The notes below the pieces were generated by a model that searched no databases, was not told the DNA's origin, and worked only from the letters and a program-made list of their open reading frames with translations. From Flammeovirgaceae bacterium 311 (GTDB taxonomy: Bacteria; Bacteroidota; Bacteroidia; Cytophagales; Cyclobacteriaceae), in the NCBI GenBank assembly GCA_000597885.1, contig CP004371.1, positions 1,054,001-1,118,000 on the forward strand: a DNA stretch of 64,000 bases, read 5' to 3'. The translations under genes were made by a program, and so were the position numbers. Within the stretch, counting starts at the first letter, position 1, and each line of letters begins with the position of its first letter. Positions 25,242 through 31,423 of the stretch are shown in pieces.

Positions 25242-25355
25242 TTATATATCATATTGTTTTAAGTCAGGCCAATTCTTTATGGTCTAAGTCAATTGCACAG
25301 CAAAATCTCAAAATTTTTCTACTGGCATTGCAGTAAGCTACTCGGTTTTAATAGT

Positions 25356-25480
25356 GCCCAACGTCCATTAAATAAAGCAGGCGACCTTCACCGGCCTTTG
25401 CTGATCGTACGCAAAGGTAGACAATAGCATTGTCAATGGCTGAATGAGCTGGGGGCGCTTGCTTTATTCTGTTGTTGGTA
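25356..25480 (-). repeat. attC site 27
   Basis: Left core GCCCAAC, right core GTTGGTA. The left arm reads AAATAAAGCA. Confidence 0.92.
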
Positions 25481-25488
25481 GCCGTATA

Positions 25489-25929
25489 TTATTTTTTTAT
25501 TTCATAGTGGATGAGACCTAAGTCCCTTAGCTTTTGCTGAAACTCCAGGTTGTCCGTCTTCACTTTTTTACTTTTTATTCCTTTTCCTATTCCATATATA
25601 AAAGGCCCAGGTCTGTTACTCCAACCAATTCCAAATGGTCTAGGATCATATCCTGCACGTCGTCCAATGATTTTTAATATTGGTTCTCTGGTATTAGGCT
25701 TTTCTATTATCAGGTCGACACATGGATATATTTTATCCTCTGCAACATATGTCTTATCAGTGATTTCAAAGACTATGTTTTCCCGTCCCTGAGTAACGGT
25801 CCGGTCGTATGTTTCCCATTCAAATTCTAGTTCATGATCATTGAAATCCTGGCCCGCATACAACTCCGCAAAGAGTATCAGTTCTCCGATTGTCTTATCC
25901 ACGAACTTTATGAATTCATCTAGAGACAT
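25489..25929 (-). CDS. Cassette gene: unknown soluble protein
   Basis: The product has 146 residues with no signal. It has a helical N-terminus (SLDEFIKFVDKTIGELILFA) and a central segment RAGYDPRPFGIGWSNRPG rich in Gly, Pro and aromatic residues. The cassette has a 10-bp perfect end match (GTTGGTAGCC and GGCTACCAAC). The family is unknown. Confidence 0.75.
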   Translation of the reverse strand: MSLDEFIKFVDKTIGELILFAELYAGQDFNDHELEFEWETYDRTVTQGRENIVFEITDKTYVAEDKIYPCVDLIIEKPNTREPILKIIGRRAGYDPRPFGIGWSNRPGPFIYGIGKGIKSKKVKTDNLEFQQKLRDLGLIHYEIKK

Positions 25930-25953
25930 AGCTTAATGCTGCGATTATATGGC

Positions 25954-26077
25954 TACCAACGTCCATTGAATAAAACAGGGGCTGCTCACCGCTGCGTCTA
26001 CATGGACGATAAGTTAGAGGTTTTGTAGTTCAGTGGCAAAGAGCTCTTACAGCCCTTGCTTTATTCTGTTGTTGGTA
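25954..26077 (-). repeat. attC site 28
   Basis: Left core TACCAAC, right core GTTGGTA. The left arm reads GAATAAAACA. Inner arms GGGCTG and CAGCCC pair. Confidence 0.92.
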
Positions 26078-26146
26078 ACAGGTTATTTTTTTCTTTTCGA
26101 GCAAATTCTTCTAGGTAACCAAAAATTGCGGAAACCGCTGGCCTCT

Positions 26147-27001
26147 CTATGTTTTATACCCATTGTTAGCAAATCGTGTTATTTTATTATCAAATCTCTC
26201 TCTTAGATAATCGAGGTCGTTTATATTTCTCAACTCAAATCCATATTTCTTTTTGGTCAATTCATTCACCAGAGTAAGGGAGTAATTGTCGACAAACCCA
26301 TTTTCAATGTAGAATGGCAAAATATTACTTGACCATGAGCGAAATTTGTTTGCATCAACTTCTTTTAATATGTCAATATTGACCTGATCCAGCAATCTTT
26401 CTGCCATATGTCTATAGCAACTTTCTTTTTTATCATCCTGGCTTTCACTGCTAAACCTAAAGATGCTGACAAATGGATTTGGAGGGTTATATTTGGTCTC
26501 ATTGTGCACCAAATGTTTATTTCCATATTTTGCCCCAACCAACCTTATGAAAGCTTGAACAAAGTTGTTAGGCGGATTTACCCCGTCTGTGGTATTTGAT
26601 TTTTGAGTATAATTCAATCCATTCGAATCGAATAAGTCCCACAATTCAAATCCATTTTCCACTTCACCATAGTTTTTCACTTCAATCAAATCCCTCATTA
26701 TCTCCATGAAATCAAAAAATATGGGTGAATGATTTTGTCTCACTTCAGAGGATTCAATATAGTTTACATCAGCACCATTCTGAACAAGAATCTTAGCAAC
26801 ATCAAAATTGTAGAATCTGATCGCTAATTTCAAAGATGAAAAGCCATCAATCCCTTTTGCAATACCAGTAACTATTGAGTTAGATAATTCAGGGAATTCA
26901 TTAAGCATTTCTTTTATTTCCGCAGAGTAATCAAACTCTTCATCCTTAATGAGTTTGAAAAATTCCCTTTCTTTAGCCTTAGTCAATATTTTGGACTTCA
27001 T
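26147..27001 (-). CDS. Cassette gene: ankyrin-repeat-containing protein
   Basis: The product has 284 residues and is the largest cassette product in the window. An ankyrin-like block is visible at about residues 50-80 (GFSSLKLAIRFYNFDVAKIL followed by VQNGADVNYIE). The remainder is helical and not recognised. Ankyrin repeats bind proteins, so a role in protein-protein interaction is a fair guess; cytoplasmic, no signal. Confidence 0.82.
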   Translation of the reverse strand: MKSKILTKAKEREFFKLIKDEEFDYSAEIKEMLNEFPELSNSIVTGIAKGIDGFSSLKLAIRFYNFDVAKILVQNGADVNYIESSEVRQNHSPIFFDFMEIMRDLIEVKNYGEVENGFELWDLFDSNGLNYTQKSNTTDGVNPPNNFVQAFIRLVGAKYGNKHLVHNETKYNPPNPFVSIFRFSSESQDDKKESCYRHMAERLLDQVNIDILKEVDANKFRSWSSNILPFYIENGFVDNYSLTLVNELTKKKYGFELRNINDLDYLRERFDNKITRFANNGYKT

Positions 27002-27130
27002 TGGACTTAATTATTTCTTCACAACAGGAAATTTCATTATTCAATATCCACCATCTATAGAAGCTTTTGATTCCTGGGTTCAGCCCCTAAATAATTATAA
27101 ATCATTGGTAGAGCTAACGATTTCACTTGT

Positions 27131-27255
27131 TACCAACGTCCATTGAATAAAGCAGATGCCCTTCGCTGCCCTTTGCTGAAAGTACGCAAAAATTGCTTTC
27201 TGCACTGTCAATGGCTGAATGCTGTTGGGGCATTTGCTTTATTCTGTTGTTGGGA
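27131..27255 (-). repeat. attC site 29
   Basis: Left core TACCAAC, right core GTTGGGA. Inner arms TGCCC and GGGCA pair. Confidence 0.93.
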
Positions 27256-27264
27256 GTAGTTTTT

Positions 27265-27849
27265 TTATATTTTCATCATCAGCAGGTAGTACAATGGTGT
27301 ATAGCCAACTGCTGCTATTAAGTAATTAATGATTGTCTGTCCTATTGATAATCCTTGTGCAGCCATGAGTCCTTTTATTAGCAGCACAAGAGACCATAAA
27401 GCTAGGAGTCCAATTGCAAGCCTTATAATGACCATTACTATAACTATAAGAGCTGGAACATCCTGAATAAAACTGCTCTCAAAATAAAAAGCAATTGTGA
27501 TGTGAGTCAGGATGAGTAATGCAGTCAGTATGAATGGTCTGTAGGCGTAAGCTAAAGCCTTGTATATATTTTTTATGGAATTATTCGCTTTGAATGCCTT
27601 ACCTATCAGCGCTACCAGCAGTCCCACGATTAGGTTTGATATAACCCCAATAAATAACCCAACAATCACAACAGTCACAATTAGTGAAAATAGATGCTCT
27701 GCATTTAACTGTAGTATGTTGTCCCTTTTTGCTGTGTAAAGAATAAAAATGCCATGAAGCATGAAGTAATAGATTATCTGTCCCCACTTTATGTCTTCAC
27801 GGAGGACTGATTCTATTTTTGATGATTGGTTGTTAATGGATATGGCCAT
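27265..27849 (-). CDS. Cassette gene: Yip1-like multi-pass membrane protein
   Basis: The product has 194 residues from ATG 27849 (MAISINNQSSKIESVLREDI). About five hydrophobic helices follow a polar N-terminus. The stretch GKAFKANNSIKNIYKALAYA before helix three resembles the loop of Yip1-domain proteins, but the match is loose. The stop lies about 10 bp from the attC core. Confidence 0.72.
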   Translation of the reverse strand: MAISINNQSSKIESVLREDIKWGQIIYYFMLHGIFILYTAKRDNILQLNAEHLFSLIVTVVIVGLFIGVISNLIVGLLVALIGKAFKANNSIKNIYKALAYAYRPFILTALLILTHITIAFYFESSFIQDVPALIVIVMVIIRLAIGLLALWSLVLLIKGLMAAQGLSIGQTIINYLIAAVGYTPLYYLLMMKI

Positions 27850-27860
27850 TTTTGAATTAC

Positions 27861-27985
27861 TCCCAACGTCCATTGAATAAAGCAGGCGCCCCGGCACCAG
27901 CGGTTGTTAAAGTACGAAAGATTCTGATTTAGTAGAACAGCTGCTACGAAGCTGTGAGGGCGATTGCTTTATTCTGTTGTTATGG
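27861..27985 (-). repeat. attC site 30
   Basis: Left core TCCCAAC, right core GTTATGG. Inner arms CGCCC and GGGCG pair. Confidence 0.93.
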
Positions 27986-27996
27986 GCAGATTATTT

Positions 27997-28515
27997 TTAT
28001 TTTTTATAGAGTTCGTACAGGGTATTGAAGATGAGTCCCTCTTTATCATGCAGGTCCCATAGGTCAGTAATTGTATATATTATTTCCGTCCTTGCCTTTG
28101 AAGGTCCGAATTGGTAGTCGGTGAGGAAATATACTTTATTTACTGGTGAGCTTTCTAGCGCTATATTTAATATTCTGTCAATGTCCGGTTTAAACTGTTC
28201 ATGAAATTTGAATCTATGTTGCTGGTTAGCTCCCCAAGAATCAGCCGGATTATCTGGGTCAATATGAGGAATGATTATATCGCCTGATTCAAAGTCCCAG
28301 TCAATTAGCTGCCCACCAAAGAATCCACCTTCTTTATCTTCTTTAAAGTCAGCATTGCCTAAATGAACAATGCTGCCGTCCTGTTTTGAGAGAAATTTAT
28401 TAAATAGTCCTCTGTGACTTTCTAATCTATTTTCTTCTATGATAGCTACATCATAGTCTTCCTGTCGTAGGTCTAGCCCAGTTGAGTTTATAGATGCTAT
28501 TTCTATAGTAGGCAT
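27997..28515 (-). CDS. Cassette gene: unknown soluble protein
   Basis: The product has 172 residues from ATG 28515 (MPTIEIASINSTGLDLRQED). Acidic, no signal, with alternating strands and a C-terminal helix (DKEGLIFNTLYELYKK). It is the second cassette from the recombinase, hence probably among the latest captured if insertion is at the recombinase end. The family is unknown. Confidence 0.75.
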   Translation of the reverse strand: MPTIEIASINSTGLDLRQEDYDVAIIEENRLESHRGLFNKFLSKQDGSIVHLGNADFKEDKEGGFFGGQLIDWDFESGDIIIPHIDPDNPADSWGANQQHRFKFHEQFKPDIDRILNIALESSPVNKVYFLTDYQFGPSKARTEIIYTITDLWDLHDKEGLIFNTLYELYKK

Positions 28516-28530
28516 GCCCTTTTTATTTGC

Positions 28531-28655
28531 CCATAACGTCCGTTGAATAAAGCAGATGCCCTTCACCGGCTTTTGATGAATGTACGAAAGGCCCTACTTC
28601 TGCACAACCAATGGCTGAACGCACGGGGGGCATTTGCTTTATTCTGTTGTTGGGG
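28531..28655 (-). repeat. attC site 31 (attC of the recombinase-proximal cassette)
   Basis: Left core CCATAAC, right core GTTGGGG. Inner arms TGCCC and GGGCA pair. Its private core GTTGGGGCC matches the bases that follow the recombinase stop codon at 29113. Confidence 0.94.
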
Positions 28656-28665
28656 CCAGTATATT

Positions 28666-29112
28666 TTATTTAATTTCCAACGTCGTCCTGCCAAACCAAC
28701 CAGGAGAAGTCACTTCCTGGGATATTTTCATTTGATGTCCACCTTGAAAATCCAGGTAAAGGTCAAAGCCCTGCGAAACAGTAAATCCTACAAATGATTT
28801 ATTTAGAACTTTATCAATAGGGTATTTTTCATTAATCGAGTCTATGAATGGATATTCAAATTCATCGGCATCTGATTCATTTTCTAAATTCATTAATGGC
28901 TCCTCGGGCCCTTCTTTTATGAATAGAACACCATCGTCAAAGAATATGCGCATCCAGATATCGAACTTCAAATAGAGGACAAATACCTCTTCAGCAATTT
29001 CTTTATTGTACAAGTACGATTGTATTCTTAGGTCAGTCAGCGTAAGTGAGAGCCTCTCATTCAATAATTCTCTGCCGTAGGTGTCGTACATTTCTAGTTT
29101 TATTGGCCCCAA
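28666..29112 (-). CDS. First cassette gene, directly behind the recombinase
   Basis: The product has 148 residues if the TTG at 29112 is used; that TTG immediately follows the recombinase TAG and is the TT(G) of the cassette boundary. An in-frame ATG at 29091 (MYDTYGRELLNERLSL) would give 141 residues. The protein is soluble and acidic (EPLMNLENESDADEFEY) with a strand-rich C-terminus (FVGFTVSQGFDLYLDF). The family is unknown. Zero spacing to the recombinase gene suggests co-transcription. Confidence 0.75.
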   Translation of the reverse strand: MGPIKLEMYDTYGRELLNERLSLTLTDLRIQSYLYNKEIAEEVFVLYLKFDIWMRIFFDDGVLFIKEGPEEPLMNLENESDADEFEYPFIDSINEKYPIDKVLNKSFVGFTVSQGFDLYLDFQGGHQMKISQEVTSPGWFGRTTLEIK

Positions 29113-29158
29113 CTAGTAGCTAATCGCGGTATCAACTATGTATTTAGTCATTATCGCG
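29105..29158 (-). other. Putative attI-like primary insertion site at the recombinase 3' end
   Basis: On the minus strand the sequence reads ATTAGCTACTAG then TTGGGGCC. The G of the stop codon TAG plus the following TT form the GTT crossover triplet of the first cassette, whose other end is GGCCCCAAC at 28649-28657. Within the coding end there are two direct repeats TWATCGCG on the plus strand (29121-29128 and 29151-29158), spaced 30 bp apart, possible recombinase arm sites. The assignment as attI is an inference. Confidence 0.65.
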
Positions 29159-30660
29159 TTTATGCGCATTTTAGCGTGAGAGGTATATAACGCCATGGGC
29201 TCTTTTAAGAAGTCTGGTTTTTGGTTTGGAAACATAGGATATTTATTGTTTAGATCCAACCTGTCCAGGGGACTCTGTATGTTCTGAACAGCCTGCTGGC
29301 TTACATGGGTATAGATTTCGGTGGTTTTGCTGCTGTTGTGGCCCAGTAAGCTCTGGATGTAACGCAAATCGGTACCTCCTTCCAGTAAATGGGTGGCGAA
29401 ACTGTGCCGTAGTGAATGCAGAGTAAATGGCTTGTCTATTTTTGCTTTGTGCAGGGCTTGCTTAAAGACACTCCTTAAGCTGGAATCGGTATATTGATCG
29501 CCCCACTGCCCCTCAAAAACCCAGTGCTGTGGCTGGTACGCCTCAAGATACGCCCTAAGAAGCTGGCAAAGCACGTTGGACAAAATCGTCATCCTGTCTT
29601 TTTTACCCTTTGCATACCTGATGCGGATCTGCTTTCTTTCCCAGTCAATATCAGTTAATTTTAAATTTATGAGCTCTCCTGCACGCAAACCGCTAGAATA
29701 AAGAAGCGAAAGCATGCACCGGTGTTTCAGATTACCCGAGGCTGATAAAACTGCACGAAGTTCCTCCTGGCTCATTACCTTTGGTAATTGCTTGTCCCGC
29801 TTTACCCGCACTAAATCCACCCCATCCAATTTTTTTCCCTGTACATGCAACATATAGAATTTGATGGCACTTACCGATTGGTTAACGGATGCCGCCTTTA
29901 CATTACCCTGTGCCATCCAGCGACTGTGATATAGGTTGATGGTATGTGACTGCAGGTCTTTAAGGGTTTGCTCCTCCGTGATACCCAGTTGCCTGATAAA
30001 CCTGCCCATTAAACTGTAATAGGTATTCAAGGTGCTGCTGCTATAGCCCTTCCCATACATGGCATCCAAAAATGGATCTGCATCAATGCTACCCCAGTCC
30101 CTGCTGCCACCTGTAATCAGCTGCTTTTGGGTGAGAAAATCAATTGGGTATAACCTCGGATCTAACCTTAAACGGGCATGGGGCTGCAACAGGCGTACCA
30201 CCTCCAGTAATGGTGTTTCCTCCTGCTGTACATACCAGCACTTTCCTCTGGTATAGTAGTGGGCGTACGGCTTCTGCTTCATCAGGTTTGCCAGCAGCTG
30301 TTGATAACGAAAGCGGATCAGCAGAATGTATTTACCTTCCAGCTCCCCCGGAATCAGCTGTACCAATGGTAAACTCGCTCCTTCAGGCATTTCTTTTTTT
30401 ACCCCTTTTACACCGGCCTGCAGGGCATAACGCATTAATGCAGAGGTGTCCAGCTTTGCTTTTCCTCTGATAATCTCCTTTAACTTCAGAAGTGGCTCTT
30501 TCTTATAATGCGTTACCAGGCATTTGTAGGTCTTGCTGAACTTAAGAAGATCCTGCTGCTGGCACAGGTAGCTGAACAGTGCTTTATCCTGCTGAAAACT
30601 TAGCCTGACAAAGGTCTTTCCGCCGTGCAGCAATGGAGATAAGTAGATGACTGGCAACAT
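29113..30660 (-). CDS. Tyrosine recombinase, probable cassette integrase of the array
   Basis: The product has 515 residues. The catalytic domain is complete: Arg326 in SSGLRAGEL, Lys in AKGKKDR (351-355), HSLRHS (His415, Arg418), LLGH (His441) and the nucleophile Tyr450 in TTEIYTHV. A SAM-like core-binding domain lies at about 194-290. The tail IQSPLDRLDL resembles IntI and related Xer-type enzymes, but the IntI-specific insertion between the Lys and His-x-x-Arg blocks is absent. Residues 1-190 hold two similar modules (15-65 and 107-158, each with a KCL/KCW turn). It reads toward the cassettes and its stop codon abuts the first one. Acting on these attC sites is inferred from position. Confidence 0.88.
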   Translation of the reverse strand: MLPVIYLSPLLHGGKTFVRLSFQQDKALFSYLCQQQDLLKFSKTYKCLVTHYKKEPLLKLKEIIRGKAKLDTSALMRYALQAGVKGVKKEMPEGASLPLVQLIPGELEGKYILLIRFRYQQLLANLMKQKPYAHYYTRGKCWYVQQEETPLLEVVRLLQPHARLRLDPRLYPIDFLTQKQLITGGSRDWGSIDADPFLDAMYGKGYSSSTLNTYYSLMGRFIRQLGITEEQTLKDLQSHTINLYHSRWMAQGNVKAASVNQSVSAIKFYMLHVQGKKLDGVDLVRVKRDKQLPKVMSQEELRAVLSASGNLKHRCMLSLLYSSGLRAGELINLKLTDIDWERKQIRIRYAKGKKDRMTILSNVLCQLLRAYLEAYQPQHWVFEGQWGDQYTDSSLRSVFKQALHKAKIDKPFTLHSLRHSFATHLLEGGTDLRYIQSLLGHNSSKTTEIYTHVSQQAVQNIQSPLDRLDLNNKYPMFPNQKPDFLKEPMALYTSHAKMRINAIMTKYIVDTAISY

Positions 30661-30676
30661 GTTGATCTTCTTTTAC

Positions 30677-30684
30677 CAAACATA
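30677..30684 (-). promoter_or_regulatory. Bacteroidota-type -7 box for the recombinase gene
   Basis: The minus strand reads TATGTTTG, matching TAnnTTTG, 16 bp before the ATG at 30660. No clear -33 partner at the preferred distance. Confidence 0.5.
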
Positions 30685-30704
30685 AACAATATGTACAAGT
30701 AAGT

Positions 30705-30760
30705 CGTTTTTATAAACATTTAACTCCGGATAAAAACGTAGTTATACGTTTATAAAAACG
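30705..30760. promoter_or_regulatory. Operator-like inverted repeat between recombinase and zinc-ribbon gene
   Basis: CGTTTTTATAAAC (30705-30717) and GTTTATAAAAACG (30748-30760) are perfect 13-bp inverted copies. A third half-copy ATAAAAACG is at 30730-30738, and AAACGTA/TACGTTT forms a small palindrome between them. It ends 3 bp before the ATG of the rightward gene, so a bound protein could control both divergent genes. Confidence 0.5.
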
Positions 30761-30763
30761 CTT

Positions 30764-31153
30764 ATGGAAAAATTGATCAGCTGCCTGGAGTGCGGAGGGG
30801 CTATGAAAGGCCGAAGGGGCAAAAAATTCTGCAGCGACCAGTGCAGGGCAGCCTATCATAATACCCAGAAAAGCGATGAGGAAAAAAAAGTACTGCAGCT
30901 TAACAGTATCTTAAGAAAAAACCGCAGCATCCTTAAAAAACTAAACCCGGAGGGATACACCAACCTGCGCCCGGAAGTACTTAAACAACTGGGATTCGAT
31001 TTTCGCTTCTACACCCACCAGTATAAAACAGATCAGGATGCCACCTATTACTTTTGCTACGAATGGGGCTACCAGGTGCTGGAGCAACAGGGTAAGGTGC
31101 TGATAGTTCAGTGGCAAAAGTACATGAAGCCTTTTTCACCCCTACCAAAATAA
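30764..31153 (+). CDS. Small zinc-ribbon protein
   Basis: The product has 129 residues. The N-terminus carries a treble-cleft/zinc-ribbon pattern (CLECG at 8-12, then FCSDQCRAAYHN), typical of small Bacteroidota proteins. It is followed by a helical charged segment (EEKKVLQLNSILRKNRSILK) and a C-terminal domain ending near KYMKPFSPLPK. It is divergent from the recombinase with a shared 103-bp control region. It may bind DNA; whether it belongs to the cassette system is open. Confidence 0.78.
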   Translation: MEKLISCLECGGAMKGRRGKKFCSDQCRAAYHNTQKSDEEKKVLQLNSILRKNRSILKKLNPEGYTNLRPEVLKQLGFDFRFYTHQYKTDQDATYYFCYEWGYQVLEQQGKVLIVQWQKYMKPFSPLPK

Positions 31154-31331
31154 AGCTCCAATACAATATCAGCAGCAACTGCAAAAGATATACGGAAAGA
31201 GCCACTGTCAGATCTCTATGCCATTACAAATCCATACCTCGTGCTCCATAAATACATAAATGCCGGGTTAGATATAAGGCTATTTTTTTTGCTGCACAAG
31301 GTGAAAAAAAAAGCATGGCCAAAGTAATGTG

Positions 31332-31368
31332 AGTCTTTTTGCAACGAAGTACAGTGCAAAAAAAGACT
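31332..31368. terminator. Hairpin between zinc-ribbon gene and HTCS gene
   Basis: AGTCTTTTTGCA and TGCAAAAAAAGACT form a 12-bp stem with an 11-base loop. It is symmetrical in T/A runs and could terminate both convergent genes. Confidence 0.6.
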
Positions 31369-31423
31369 ATAGATGACTCGACAGTTTATGTTTTATGTAA
31401 TACTAGTTTATAGGAGAACCCCG

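Noticed and set aside
1155-28655. Regularly spaced repeats as a CRISPR array
   Set aside because: The repeats are about 120 bp with long unequal spacers that contain genes, and their ends form matched cores. No cas genes are present.
29113-30660. Recombinase as a plain chromosome-dimer XerC or XerD
   Set aside because: It has about 190 extra N-terminal residues and an SPLD-type tail, and it sits flush with a cassette array; XerC/D proteins are about 300 residues.
30764-31153. Zinc-ribbon gene as a definite part of the cassette system
   Set aside because: Only adjacency and a shared control region support it; kept as a possibility, not a claim.
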